NCBI RefSeq assembly: GCF_947241705.1
Contig: NC_079257.1
Location: 434,001-498,000 of the forward strand
DNA from: Saccharomyces mikatae IFO 1815
Lineage: Eukaryota > Ascomycota > Saccharomycetes > Saccharomycetales > Saccharomycetaceae
Reading direction: 5' to 3'
Length of the DNA stretch: 64,000 nt
Every line of letters starts with the position of its first letter. Position 1 is the first letter of the stretch. Both the position numbers and the translations under genes were made by a program. Of the stretch, positions 29,161-39,734 are shown piece after piece. The notes under the pieces were generated by a model. That model ran no database searches, was not told the origin of the DNA, and saw only the letters and a list, made by a program, of their open reading frames with translations.

Positions 29161-32100
29161 TTAAGCAGCTGCGGAACTTCCACGAGCACCAGCGCCTGAA
29201 GCCACTAGACTTATTTGCGCCTGAGTTAATTCTACACTTGGAAGTGGAAGTTTGTCATTATGAGTTGGTGGAGGTAAAAATCCAACCTTGTTCAAAAATG
29301 CAATATAAATACCAACCTCTTCTGAAGTGACTCCCATTCCATTGGACCAATCAACACCTGACCACGCGATGTCCTTCTTCAAAGACATCACTGCGTTTCT
29401 ATCGTCCAGTTCGGGAGCCTTGGTACTCTCAGGTAAGTTATCTAAAACCATGTGTAGTAAAGGATACAAGGCATTATCTTCATTCCTGTCAATAACAGAT
29501 GCTTCCAATGACTTCTTCCACTCAGAATAGCTTTCCACTTCGACATCATAACCATAAGCGTGTAAAGTATATAGGTAGTCTTTGAATAATATTCTTGGAT
29601 GACCTGTTACTTGAGCAACGGCCAATTCATTCTCCTTTGGAGGATTCAAAGATGTAGCAACAACAACACGGGCAACATGGTCTACAGGAACCATATTTAC
29701 AGAGTTTTTAATATTTGGGATCTTGCCCAGCTGAACTGAACCTTTCAAAAATCTTAGTAAGAAATCATCTGTATTTGAAGAACCATTAGCTGAGGCACCT
29801 GTTACATAACCGGGTCTGACAATGCATCCACGTAACCCCCTTTCACCTGCACGTCTAATGATGTACTCTGCAGCCCACTTGGATTGACCATATCCACCAG
29901 TGAGTCCGCTTGCAGAATTCATCAAATCGTCAGATTCTAAAACGCCTGGCTTCCCTTCGCCAACAAGTTTATCTGACAGATTAAAGTAGTACTCGGTATC
30001 AAGAGTGGAAGTAGAGGAAACAAAGTCAAAAAACTTTGGCTTTCCGACGGCTGCTAAGCTCATAACATTGATAGTTGAAATAACATTCGCTTCCCTCAGT
30101 TTCGCATAAGGATAAACCCAGTGGACTAACGCACCGTTATGAATAATCACATCAATGGTGTTCGCTAAATCCGTCCATTTCTCATCGGAAAGACCAAACT
30201 GACTTTTCGATAGATCACCTAATACAACCTCAATATTCGAGGTGAACTTTTCATTCCAAGTTCCGTAAGTAATCCCTGCCTTCTGTAATCTTTCAAGTGC
30301 AGATCTTTCATCTTTAGCCCTTACGTGAGCAAAAACTCTGAAACTATAATTATTTTGGGAACGTTGCAACAAATCTGCAAGAATATAGGAGCCCAAGAAT
30401 CCTGTTACACCGGTAACGAAAACATTAATTGTTGTCTTACCCTCAACACTATTAGGTTCAACAAAACACTTACGGGAAGGATAAGAGCTTGGTAGTGTTT
30501 CAACCAATTTTTTGGCATCTTCTGCATAGTTTGCAGTAACAATCTCTTCAACTTCTCTCTGAGATGATCCATCAGATGATTTAATCCTGCCGATTTCTGC
30601 GGCAAAGGCTTTTATGGTTGGATATTTAAAAATTGTTCCCAATGGCAAATCAATCTGTAACTTTTTTTTCAAGGTAAAAATCATCTTAGTAGCTAAGATA
30701 GAATGTCCACCCAAATCAAAAAAAGAATCATCAGGTGATACAGATGCTGGAATAGTAGGTAATATACCTAACCATAAGTCCTTAACCTCGCGCTCAATAC
30801 TAGTGAATTGAGAATCATCTATTTCAGAAACTGTATTCTCAGCAACCAAATTTAGTTGTTTGCGAGATGGAAACTGCAGTTTAGGTTTGTCAACCTTACC
30901 GTTAGGGTTCAGTGGTAGCTTATCCATGATTATAATTAAGGAAGGCATAGCATAACTGGCTAACCTCTTTTTTAAAAAAGTTTTGATATCCTTGGATAAA
31001 AGATGGTAACCGACTAGGCCTTTCACTATTGGATCTGTTGCAACTTCCTCTGGAACATCACTTTGGAATTTAGATAAGTCTTCAGGCTTATCAAATCTGG
31101 GAACCATAAATGTGATCAGAGTTGGTTCATTGTCTTCATTTTTGCGAACTAATGTGATGTTTTCTCTTACTAATGGATGTTGAGAAATGTGTGTATCTAT
31201 TTCTCCTAATTCGATTCTAAACCCACGAATTTTAACTTGATCATCAGCTCTACCACAACATTCACAATCACCGTTTGGTAAGTAGCGACCAAGATCACCA
31301 GTTCTGTATAATCTATCTCTTGGACCTAACCAGAATTGCCTCCAAGGTTCACCGTTATCCTTATTCAAATATTCCCAATGGTTTTTCTCAACAAACCAGT
31401 TGTTCACAAATTTTTCTTTATTCAGTTCTGGTAATCCTCTGTAACCTTCAGCTAATCCACCTGCGCGAACATATATCTCACCAATCTCACCAATACCACA
31501 TATTTGAGTACGATCATTCCTGTTAACAACCAACAGCTGAACGTTCAACATACCTTTACCTGCAGGCATGACATCCTTCAATTTTTTCAAGAAGTTTGGA
31601 TCATCATTCTTCGATTTAACTTCAAAATAAGAAACTGCACGCTGTGTTTCAGTTGTACCGTACATATTGACGATACGACAGTTCTCTGCCAAGGTCTGTA
31701 ATCTCAAACAGTCACGTTTAGTTAAAATGTCACCCACAAAAAATGCGTGATGTAACTTAGGAAATGGTGTTGTGGCCTGTGCAGTAAGTAATTGACCCAT
31801 AGCAGGGGTTAAATGAGTGACTGTGCATCCATATTTACTCATCCATTCTGCTAGACGACCCGGCGTACCAATATCATCCTGAGTAGGAACATACAATTGC
31901 GCACCTAAAAATAATGGTGTAAACATATCTCTTTGGATTGGATCATGCGCAATACCGCTCAGCATTGTAAATTTATCGTTTTCTGATAAATTGAACTTTT
32001 TGGACATCCAATTGAAATAATAGGCCAGGGAGAAATGTCTACCGAGAACACCTTTAGGAATACCTTCAGAGCCAGATGTAAAAGACAGGGTTGGGTTAGA

Positions 32101-33339
32101 GTCCGGGCCGACCACGACACCTGTTCTAGTGTCTTTGAAATGTTCATATGGAATCAAAACGTCATCGCTTTCACCCAATTTCCCACCTTCAATGGTACCG
32201 TTCTCTTGAATAGCGATAGAATTGATTCTTGAAACAATTTCTAATTCTTCGCTGATATAATCTTCAACTAGTTGATCCAATTGACCAGCAGCTCTAATAA
32301 CAATCAACCCACGTGGTTTGGCCACACCTAAGTAAATTGTTTGCCTAGCTGGGGGATAAGCTGGATCGATAACTGAAAAAGTTGCTCCAGCTTTCAAGAC
32401 ACCCATAACACATACCATTAAATCCACACCTCTGGAAGAGTAGATCATCACTACATCACCTCTTTTGATACCTGTCTTGATTAAATAATGGGCGACTATG
32501 TTAGAAGTACGATTGATATCCTGATAAGTGAAAGAACGAGACTTATCAGAATTTAGCGTTGGAGTTTCTACGACACAGGTTCTCTCTGGGAAGGCTTCTG
32601 CATTATCTTGGAAAATGTCGTGAATACAACCTACAAAATCACACCAGCCTAACTCTTTTGTTGGATCAGGTAGGCTGCTCTTAGATGAAACGGTAATCAG
32701 AGAAATTTTTGTTATGCAATTGGATGGGTCACTTATCGCAGCAGTCAAATATTGAGTAAATTGGTCTGCGACAATGGTTACTCTCTCATTTGAGTACAGC
32801 AAGCTATTATAGATTAAATTTAGAACATGTGTATTATTTTTAGTTTCCAAATTCAAAGCAAAGTCCACTAAATGATGTTTGAATTGGTCTAAATTGAAAT
32901 CCTGGTTTTCCAGAAAAGCCAAACGGAATAATTGAGGGGTTCTTTCCAGATCTTGATAGCTTTGAATTTTTTCAGCCAGATCATCAAAAGAAAAATCAGC
33001 TTTGATAGATTCGAGTTGACTTAACTCGGTAATAATTGCGGAATACAATTCATTAAATGTCCATGTTGGCAGAATGTTGAATCTTAAGATTTTGTTATTA
33101 GCGATATAAAGAACAATATCATCATCGCCTGTCACCCTATATAACAAAGCTGCCCATACACTCAAAGCGACAGCGTATTTGTTGGAAAATGTTTCGTGAG
33201 GTACATCTAGTTGGGGTAACTGTAGCGAATATGTAGCCTGTCTTGTATAGGGTTCTTGTTGTGGGCGTAAGAAGTCGTGTGGTAACACTGAAAGGGTTGG
33301 GTTGTCCAACTTTTCTATCCAGACGTTTTCGTTAGTCAT
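29161..33339 (-). CDS. LYS2: Lys2, alpha-aminoadipate reductase large subunit
   Basis: The gene encodes 1392 residues, full length. Lys2 activates alpha-aminoadipate with ATP, holds it as a thioester on a phosphopantetheine arm (added by Lys5), and reduces it with NADPH to the semialdehyde in the fungal lysine pathway. It is built like a one-module NRPS. The adenylation domain (about 230-760) has the core FTSGSEGIPKGV near 418 and YRTGDLGRY near 680. The carrier domain has DLGGHSI with the attachment serine near 880. The C-terminal reductase has VTGVTGFLGSYIL near 975 and the YxxxK pair YGQSK near 1148. A Gcn4 site lies upstream. Confidence 0.98.
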   Translation of the reverse strand: MTNENVWIEKLDNPTLSVLPHDFLRPQQEPYTRQATYSLQLPQLDVPHETFSNKYAVALSVWAALLYRVTGDDDIVLYIANNKILRFNILPTWTFNELYSAIITELSQLESIKADFSFDDLAEKIQSYQDLERTPQLFRLAFLENQDFNLDQFKHHLVDFALNLETKNNTHVLNLIYNSLLYSNERVTIVADQFTQYLTAAISDPSNCITKISLITVSSKSSLPDPTKELGWCDFVGCIHDIFQDNAEAFPERTCVVETPTLNSDKSRSFTYQDINRTSNIVAHYLIKTGIKRGDVVMIYSSRGVDLMVCVMGVLKAGATFSVIDPAYPPARQTIYLGVAKPRGLIVIRAAGQLDQLVEDYISEELEIVSRINSIAIQENGTIEGGKLGESDDVLIPYEHFKDTRTGVVVGPDSNPTLSFTSGSEGIPKGVLGRHFSLAYYFNWMSKKFNLSENDKFTMLSGIAHDPIQRDMFTPLFLGAQLYVPTQDDIGTPGRLAEWMSKYGCTVTHLTPAMGQLLTAQATTPFPKLHHAFFVGDILTKRDCLRLQTLAENCRIVNMYGTTETQRAVSYFEVKSKNDDPNFLKKLKDVMPAGKGMLNVQLLVVNRNDRTQICGIGEIGEIYVRAGGLAEGYRGLPELNKEKFVNNWFVEKNHWEYLNKDNGEPWRQFWLGPRDRLYRTGDLGRYLPNGDCECCGRADDQVKIRGFRIELGEIDTHISQHPLVRENITLVRKNEDNEPTLITFMVPRFDKPEDLSKFQSDVPEEVATDPIVKGLVGYHLLSKDIKTFLKKRLASYAMPSLIIIMDKLPLNPNGKVDKPKLQFPSRKQLNLVAENTVSEIDDSQFTSIEREVKDLWLGILPTIPASVSPDDSFFDLGGHSILATKMIFTLKKKLQIDLPLGTIFKYPTIKAFAAEIGRIKSSDGSSQREVEEIVTANYAEDAKKLVETLPSSYPSRKCFVEPNSVEGKTTINVFVTGVTGFLGSYILADLLQRSQNNYSFRVFAHVRAKDERSALERLQKAGITYGTWNEKFTSNIEVVLGDLSKSQFGLSDEKWTDLANTIDVIIHNGALVHWVYPYAKLREANVISTINVMSLAAVGKPKFFDFVSSTSTLDTEYYFNLSDKLVGEGKPGVLESDDLMNSASGLTGGYGQSKWAAEYIIRRAGERGLRGCIVRPGYVTGASANGSSNTDDFLLRFLKGSVQLGKIPNIKNSVNMVPVDHVARVVVATSLNPPKENELAVAQVTGHPRILFKDYLYTLHAYGYDVEVESYSEWKKSLEASVIDRNEDNALYPLLHMVLDNLPESTKAPELDDRNAVMSLKKDIAWSGVDWSNGMGVTSEEVGIYIAFLNKVGFLPPPTHNDKLPLPSVELTQAQISLVASGAGARGSSAAA

Positions 33340-33786
33340 TAGTCAGTAACCTTGAGTATCGATATGTAATTGGTCGTTTTACTGATATTACAAGAAAGAT
33401 ATTATGCACAATCTTTCTCCTGCCATTGACTACTTGTCACTTATATATCTTGAGATGCTTCCAGCAGGCCTTGGAATATATCTGGGCTATTCATGTTCAT
33501 TAGGCAGGCATTTCATCATTGAGTCACACGCGAAAAACCGCCGGAATTTCTTGGACCAAATGGAAGTGGAATTCCGCTGGCAAAAAAGAACAGCTTTCTT
33601 CGGTAATTTGTAATGCCGTTGGATGCAGTCAGCAGAAAGAAAATCGAATAACTGATCTTGGGTGTAGCAAAGAGAGAAAAAAGGAAGAAGTATTTATCTA
33701 CATACACATATGTAACTTTAGACAATAATTGGTAACCCATACTTAGTGGGCGTGAAGAGAGTAAAAAGCGGTTTACTTTTTCCCGC
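33340..33786. promoter_or_regulatory. LYS2 promoter region / TKL2 3' flank
   Basis: The 447-bp region contains a perfect Gcn4 site TGAGTCA at 33520-33526 and a TATATA box at 33442-33447, about 105 bp before the LYS2 ATG. Two 8-of-9 matches to the Lys14 motif TCCRNYGGA lie beside the Gcn4 site (TCCGCTGGC near 33570 and TCCGGCGGT on the minus strand near 33540). Dual control by amino-acid starvation and by lysine-pathway intermediates is known for LYS2. The Lys14 calls are tentative. Confidence 0.6.
33520..33526. promoter_or_regulatory. Gcn4 binding site (TGAGTCA) before LYS2
   Basis: A perfect 7-bp AP-1/Gcn4 core lies 181 bp upstream of the LYS2 start codon, consistent with general amino acid control of lysine synthesis. 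Confidence 0.8.
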
Positions 33787-35832
33787 TTAGAAAGCCCTCC
33801 CAATGGGCGAAAGCAGCTGCTTTCCCTTATAGTAATTGATTGTCTTTTCAGCTCTTGATGCAACACCATCCACTGTGAAATCAAAGAGTTTGTAAATCTC
33901 AGGCCCCTTGCCCGAACGACCAAATTCATCGAGTCCGAAGGATTGGTGAGCATACTTACCCCAACTTGAAGTAGCCAGTGCTTCAAAGGACATGATTGGA
34001 ACACCATCTGGGAAAACAGAAAATCTGTATTCTTCACTTTGTCTGTCAAAAGTGTAAAAATCTGGCATGGAGACAACTCTTGCCTTGATCTTCTTATTCT
34101 CATATAATTTTTTTGCTGCGTCTATAGAAAGTGAAACCTCTGAACCTGTTGACGCCAGGATGATGTCTGGATTCTCAACATCATGAATCACATAGCCACC
34201 CTTTAGGGATTTTTCGAAAGAAGAATGTTCCAGTTGAGGAAGGTTCTGTCTTGATAAAGCCACAACAGATGGTGTATGACCAGATTTGATAGCGGAATAA
34301 TATGCGGCAGAAGTTTCGTTACCATCAGCAGGCCTCCAAACATGCATGTTCGGAATAGCTCTCAAGTGATCTAGGGTCTCAATAGGTTGATGAGTTGGAC
34401 CATCTTCACCCAGTCCAATAGAGTCGTGAGTTGCAACCCAAATGACCGGGTTGCCAGACAAGGCGGCTAACCTGACAGCACCTGCAGCGTAGGAGACAAA
34501 GTTTAAGAAGGTACCTCCGTAAGGCTTGTAGTTTGCACCAAAGGCGGAGATACCGTTCATGATAGCACCCATTCCATGTTCCCTCACGCCGTATCTAATG
34601 TATCTTCCCGCATAGTTACCTAATTGAGTGATAGGAGGCTGAAAGTCCACTGCACCTTCCCATCTTGTGAGATTTGAAGGTGTCAAATCGGCAGAACCAC
34701 CAATCAATTCAGGCAAAACTTGAACCATGTCTGTCAAGACTTGTTGAGATGTTTTTCTTGTTGCCACGGCATCATCATCCGGAGTGAACCTTGGTAAGTG
34801 TTTCTCCCAACCTTCTGGTAGTTCGCCGTCCAATCTTCTTTGCAACTCTTTACCCTTCTCAGGAAATTTGGTTTTGTATTCTTCGAACATTCTATCCCAT
34901 TCTGCATTAAGTTTTTGACCTGGTGCGACAACCGTCTTCTTGTAGTAGTCATACACCTCTTGGGGGACCACAAACGATTTATTGGGGTCAAACCCCCACC
35001 TTTTCTTCAACTGTTTGACATCATCAGTTTTCAATGCAGACCCGTGGACACTGGCAGTACCTTGTTGTAGGGACCCGAACCCAATGGTAGTTGTTACCTT
35101 AATTATAGTAGGCTTGTCCTTCGATAATTTCGCCTTTTCCAAAGCACTTGAAATGGACGCCATATCGTCATCGCCTTTATCGACTTCCATGACTTCCCAA
35201 CCATACGCTTCGTACCTCTTCAAAACATCTTCATCAAACGAGTACGATGTCTTACCGTCAATAGAGATACTGTTGTTGTCGTAGAACGTAATCAAATTAC
35301 CTAATTGCAAATGTCCTGCGAGGGAAGAAGTCTCTGAAGCTACTCCCTCTTGTAAGCAACCATCCCCTACAATAGCAAACGTATACGAGTCAGAAATGGG
35401 GAAACCTTCCTCGTTATAAGTAGCGGCAAAGTTGGCCTGCGCGATCGCCATACCAACGGCATTCGAGATACCTTGGCCTAATGGGCCAGAGGTGATTTCC
35501 ACTCCCGCTGAGTGAAATTCTGGATGACCCGGTGTCCTTGAGTTAACCTGTCTAAACTGCCTCAAGTCTTCGATCGAGTAATCGTACCCTAACAGATGAA
35601 GCATGGAATACAAAAGAGCGCATGAGTGACCATTCGATAGAACAAACCTGTCTCTGTTGATCCAATGTTCATTATTGGGGTTACAACGAAGTTGTTTAAA
35701 GATTACATGGGCCACGGGAGCCAACCCTAGGGGTGCACCAGGGTGGCCAGATTGTGCGCTTTCCACCTGGTCAACCGAAAGCAACCTTAGAGTGGAAACA
35801 GCAAGTTTATCAATATCGGAGAATTGTGCCAT
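33787..35832 (-). CDS. TKL2: Transketolase, minor isoform
   Basis: The gene encodes 681 residues, as in S. cerevisiae Tkl2. It transfers two-carbon units between sugar phosphates in the pentose phosphate pathway using thiamine diphosphate and Mg2+. The N-terminal part has HPGAPLG near residue 30 and GPLGQGISNAVG near 115. The ThDP motif GDGCLQEG (about 156) runs to NSISIDG. The central pyrimidine-binding domain (about 350-525) contains the YGVREHGM stretch. The C-terminal domain completes the fold. Its paralogue TKL1 is the main enzyme; assignment to TKL2 rests on position between LYS2 and TEF2. Confidence 0.96.
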   Translation of the reverse strand: MAQFSDIDKLAVSTLRLLSVDQVESAQSGHPGAPLGLAPVAHVIFKQLRCNPNNEHWINRDRFVLSNGHSCALLYSMLHLLGYDYSIEDLRQFRQVNSRTPGHPEFHSAGVEITSGPLGQGISNAVGMAIAQANFAATYNEEGFPISDSYTFAIVGDGCLQEGVASETSSLAGHLQLGNLITFYDNNSISIDGKTSYSFDEDVLKRYEAYGWEVMEVDKGDDDMASISSALEKAKLSKDKPTIIKVTTTIGFGSLQQGTASVHGSALKTDDVKQLKKRWGFDPNKSFVVPQEVYDYYKKTVVAPGQKLNAEWDRMFEEYKTKFPEKGKELQRRLDGELPEGWEKHLPRFTPDDDAVATRKTSQQVLTDMVQVLPELIGGSADLTPSNLTRWEGAVDFQPPITQLGNYAGRYIRYGVREHGMGAIMNGISAFGANYKPYGGTFLNFVSYAAGAVRLAALSGNPVIWVATHDSIGLGEDGPTHQPIETLDHLRAIPNMHVWRPADGNETSAAYYSAIKSGHTPSVVALSRQNLPQLEHSSFEKSLKGGYVIHDVENPDIILASTGSEVSLSIDAAKKLYENKKIKARVVSMPDFYTFDRQSEEYRFSVFPDGVPIMSFEALATSSWGKYAHQSFGLDEFGRSGKGPEIYKLFDFTVDGVASRAEKTINYYKGKQLLSPIGRAF

Positions 35833-36982
35833 ATTTTTTCCTCTTTACTTTTTCAACTAAATATAGTCTACACTCAGAACAAAAGACCAAGGAAGATAGA
35901 CAATGGAAGGATGCCATCGAGGTTAATAGAAAAGCTACATTATTACGCCCGTTTATATACTTCAATAGGTCCTGATTTGCTGTCTTCACATTGAACAAGG
36001 CTCCCTATATTCGCCACTCCTTATTTAGCACTTCTCCTCCAACAAGGAGAATTAAAGACCTGTTCCTCAATGCTAGCTACCCTTTAAACCTGGGGAGATG
36101 AGCTTGTCCTTCTTGTCAATGCCAATAATACAAGGAAAGCCCGGTATGAGCATTAAGGTCCACCCAAACATGTCCGTTCAATGACGTTATTTTCCGTTCC
36201 TAATACAATTTGATACATATGTGCCATCAAAAGAAACATCTTAAACAAAGGAGAAAGAAAAGCTATTTGAGAAGTAATTCGAAGCAGGTCGGAAAGCATG
36301 AATATACACCTAAATGTAGAGATATGTACATTTTGATCACTATGACGAGTGCGCAACAATCCGTAGGTAATCAAAGTAGGCAGTTATTTGTTATGATTTC
36401 GATTACCCTTTTTTCTTATCCTCCAACGATTGATACATTTAAATGGTCGTGTAATGTGTGCAAGCGATGTATTTATTTCTGAATGCTGCACTGACACTCC
36501 TCGGCATTTATGAACGATTTAAGATGACTCTTTTAGAGACTATTCTCTTCATACCAAACACCCACACATTTAGAGAACCCACACCGCGGACAGTACCTCC
36601 AGGGTTGCTTTTTAATGCCATCGAACAAGAAAACGTGGGGGACTCGTTCAGCCCGCCAAAAAAGAAAGGAGAATGCAGGTTTTTGACGGAAGGCTCAAGA
36701 AAATTTTTCTCTTCGATCTTGCTGGAGGTAGAAATGATCGAGCCAGTAGTTTACTATATATAAAAATAATTAGTTCCATCACCTTCTTTTGTTGTGTCGC
36801 TCCTTCTAATACTACTCCTGGCTCTTTCTAAATTTAATTTTTTTCATTTTTTCTTTCGTACTTTCTAATATATAAATTCTCTTAGATTTTTGTTTCTCCT
36901 TTCATTTCATTTTTCCCCTTCTAGGTTTTTTGTTGGAGTACTTTTTTTGGAGACACAGTCAACGAACTATAATTAACTAAAC
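35833..36982. promoter_or_regulatory. Divergent TKL2/TEF2 promoter region
   Basis: This 1150-bp gap holds a consensus Rap1 site ACACCCACACATTT at 36558-36571, 412 bp before the TEF2 ATG. A TATA box (TATATATAAAA, 36755-36765) lies about 218 bp before it. A long pyrimidine-rich leader (36780-36960) follows, typical of very highly expressed yeast genes. The TKL2-proximal third is plain. Small frames within it (36153-36763) show no protein features. Confidence 0.7.
36558..36571 (+). promoter_or_regulatory. Rap1 binding site of the TEF2 upstream activating region
   Basis: ACACCCACACATTT matches the Rap1 consensus ACACCCRYACAYM. TEF1 and TEF2 and ribosomal protein genes are known Rap1 targets. Confidence 0.8.
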
Positions 36983-38359
36983 ATGGGTAAAGAGAAGTCT
37001 CACATTAACGTTGTCGTTATCGGTCATGTCGATTCTGGTAAGTCTACCACTACCGGTCATTTGATTTACAAGTGTGGTGGTATTGACAAGAGAACCATTG
37101 AAAAGTTCGAAAAGGAAGCCGCTGAATTAGGTAAGGGTTCTTTCAAGTACGCTTGGGTTTTGGACAAGTTAAAGGCTGAAAGAGAAAGAGGTATCACTAT
37201 CGATATTGCTTTGTGGAAGTTCGAAACTCCAAAGTACCAAGTTACCGTTATTGATGCTCCAGGTCACAGAGATTTCATCAAGAACATGATTACTGGTACT
37301 TCTCAAGCTGATTGTGCTATCTTGATTATTGCTGGTGGTGTCGGTGAATTCGAAGCCGGTATCTCTAAGGATGGTCAAACCAGAGAACACGCTTTGTTGG
37401 CTTTCACCTTGGGTGTTAGACAATTGATTGTTGCTGTCAACAAGATGGACTCCGTCAAATGGGACGAATCCAGATTCCAAGAAATTGTCAAGGAAACCTC
37501 CAACTTTATCAAGAAGGTTGGTTACAACCCAAAGACTGTTCCATTCGTCCCAATCTCTGGTTGGAACGGTGACAACATGATTGAAGCTACCACCAACGCT
37601 CCATGGTACAAGGGTTGGGAAAAAGAAACCAAGGCTGGTGTCGTCAAGGGTAAGACCTTGTTGGAAGCCATTGACGCTATTGAACAACCATCTAGACCAA
37701 CTGACAAGCCATTGAGATTGCCATTGCAAGATGTTTACAAGATCGGTGGTATCGGTACTGTGCCAGTCGGTAGAGTTGAAACCGGTGTCATCAAGCCAGG
37801 TATGGTTGTTACTTTCGCCCCAGCCGGTGTTACCACTGAAGTCAAGTCCGTTGAAATGCATCACGAACAATTGGAACAAGGTGTTCCAGGTGACAACGTT
37901 GGTTTCAACGTCAAGAATGTTTCCGTCAAGGAAATCAGAAGAGGTAACGTCTGTGGTGACTCCAAGAACGATCCACCAAAGGGTTGTGCTTCTTTCAACG
38001 CTACCGTCATTGTTTTGAACCATCCAGGTCAAATCTCTGCTGGTTACTCTCCAGTTTTGGATTGTCACACTGCTCACATTGCTTGTAGATTCGACGAATT
38101 GTTGGAAAAGAACGACAGAAGATCTGGTAAGAAGTTGGAAGACCATCCAAAATTCTTGAAGTCCGGTGACGCTGCTTTGGTCAAGTTCGTTCCATCTAAG
38201 CCAATGTGTGTTGAAGCTTTCAGTGAATACCCACCATTAGGTAGATTCGCTGTCAGAGACATGAGACAAACTGTCGCTGTCGGTGTTATCAAGTCTGTTG
38301 ACAAGACTGAAAAGGCCGCTAAGGTTACCAAGGCTGCTCAAAAGGCTGCTAAGAAATAA
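36983..38359 (+). CDS. TEF2: Translation elongation factor eEF1A
   Basis: The gene encodes 458 residues. eEF1A carries aminoacyl-tRNA to the ribosome with GTP hydrolysis. G motifs are complete: GHVDSGKS (about 14), DAPGHRDF (about 91), NKMD (about 153), followed by the two beta-barrel domains and a lysine-rich end (KAAQKAAKK). Codon use is extremely biased (GGT, AAG, CCA, GCT, GAA, TTG, AGA), unlike its neighbours. It should be nearly identical to TEF1 elsewhere in the genome, kept so by selection and gene conversion. The bias also creates a long antisense open frame (37169-38146) that is not a gene. Confidence 0.98.
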   Translation: MGKEKSHINVVVIGHVDSGKSTTTGHLIYKCGGIDKRTIEKFEKEAAELGKGSFKYAWVLDKLKAERERGITIDIALWKFETPKYQVTVIDAPGHRDFIKNMITGTSQADCAILIIAGGVGEFEAGISKDGQTREHALLAFTLGVRQLIVAVNKMDSVKWDESRFQEIVKETSNFIKKVGYNPKTVPFVPISGWNGDNMIEATTNAPWYKGWEKETKAGVVKGKTLLEAIDAIEQPSRPTDKPLRLPLQDVYKIGGIGTVPVGRVETGVIKPGMVVTFAPAGVTTEVKSVEMHHEQLEQGVPGDNVGFNVKNVSVKEIRRGNVCGDSKNDPPKGCASFNATVIVLNHPGQISAGYSPVLDCHTAHIACRFDELLEKNDRRSGKKLEDHPKFLKSGDAALVKFVPSKPMCVEAFSEYPPLGRFAVRDMRQTVAVGVIKSVDKTEKAAKVTKAAQKAAKK

Positions 38360-38638
38360 GAATAGTAATTATTGCTTCCATAATATTTTTATATATCTCT
38401 TATTTTTATGTATTAGTTAATTAAGTATTTTTATCTATGTGCTTATCATTTCTTTTCAAATAGTGGATTCTTCATTTTCTTGTTTGGAGGACAAGTGATT
38501 TATCGATCTCAACGCTATTCTGTAGAGTTTTTCAGGAAGGGAAATGAGAGAAGAGAGGACATAACACTTCTTCTACACAATAAAAGAAAGAAAAGGAATA
38601 TAATCAATAAAAACATAATCGGTTCATCTAAAGAAGCT

Positions 38639-39625
38639 ATGTCAGCGTATGTGTTTGCCCTCGGACTTTTGTTTCTATAAATTACTGTCTTTACTAACAT
38701 TTCTTCTATACCGAACTACATGATAATATATAACAGACTCTACTTTCAGAATTTACCCAATAGGCCGGCGAACAAAGATAATTATATCAGATTTCTTTTG
38801 AAATGCATCAGCCCTAACAATAAGTATGCTATAAATCCATCATTGCCGCTTCCTCACCAGAAACTACACACTTCTTCACAACCGTTCACATTATTAGATG
38901 ATCAAATAGGCCTCGTAGAGGTTTCCGTTTCAAGGTCATCCAAGATGTCCAACCAAGCATTTTTGACATTTACAACTCAAGCTGAAGCAGAAAGGTTTTT
39001 AAACAAATACACGACAACAGCATTAAAGGTTCAAGGTCGTAAAGTCAGAATTGAAATGGCTCGAACGAACTCGATATTAGGCCTCTCAATGGAAATTCAG
39101 AAAAATAAAGAGAATAATGAAAGTCACTATCTTGATTTAAAAAAGGTACTAAAAGCAAGAAAACTCAAACGCAGGCTAGCCAATGACCATGTGTACTCCA
39201 AGAAGTTTAAGCTTAAAAGACAAATAAGACGCCTAAAGCATAAACTAAGATTGAGAAAGATAGAAGATCCAGAAATTAATAGGATTGTTAAAGAATTTGA
39301 AACACGTAGGTTGAAGAATATAATACCTCAACGAGAGACCCCAAAAAAAGCATTGGAATCTCTGGAACCACCAAAAAATTCAAGTACCATTGAAAATCCA
39401 CCGAATAAAGTTCTTCTAATACAAAATTTACCAAGTGGAACTACAGAACAATTATTATCACAAATACTTGGAAATGATGCGCTAATTGAAATCAGATTAG
39501 TTAGTGTTCGAAACCTAGCTTTCGTTGAATACGAAACTGTTAGTGATGCTACTAAAATCAAAAGTCAATTAGGACCAGTTTACAAGCTACAAAACAACGA
39601 TGTTACCATAGGATTTGCTAAGTAG
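38639..39625 (+). CDS. MUD1: Mud1, U1 snRNP A protein (two exons)
   Basis: The spliced gene is join(38639..38646, 38737..39625) and encodes 298 residues, the S. cerevisiae length. Mud1 is the yeast U1A homologue, which binds U1 snRNA stem-loop and tunes splicing and polyadenylation. The first exon has only 8 nt (ATGTCAGC). The spliced product starts MSALYFQNLP, where LYFQNLP is the RNP2 strand of the first RRM. A basic helical linker (about 115-190) separates it from the second RRM (KVLLIQNLPSGTTEQLL, about 228). The unspliced frame ends after 13 codons at 38680. It converges on CBP6 with a 109-bp gap. Confidence 0.93.
38647..38736 (+). other. MUD1: MUD1 intron (90 nt)
   Basis: The 5' site is GTATGT, the branch site is a perfect TACTAAC (38692-38698) and the acceptor is AACAG ending at 38736. 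Splicing joins GC to A to make alanine 3 and restores the RRM. Confidence 0.92.
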
Positions 39626-39734
39626 AATTTCTGTCTAAAACGTATATTCACTAAAGAAATCTTAAAAATAGAAATGAATAATCGTTTTAATTATGAATAA
39701 GTATGTATTTACAAGCTTAAAAAAAAAAAGCTCA

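Noticed and set aside
37169-38146. 325-codon open frame antisense to TEF2
   Set aside because: Caused by extreme codon bias of TEF2, which removes stop codons on the opposite strand; no protein features.
38720-38736. Treating the MUD1 frame from 38720 (starting MIIYNR) as the gene start
   Set aside because: These bases are the end of the intron; donor GTATGT, branch TACTAAC and the 8-nt exon reproduce the exact known length of 298 residues.
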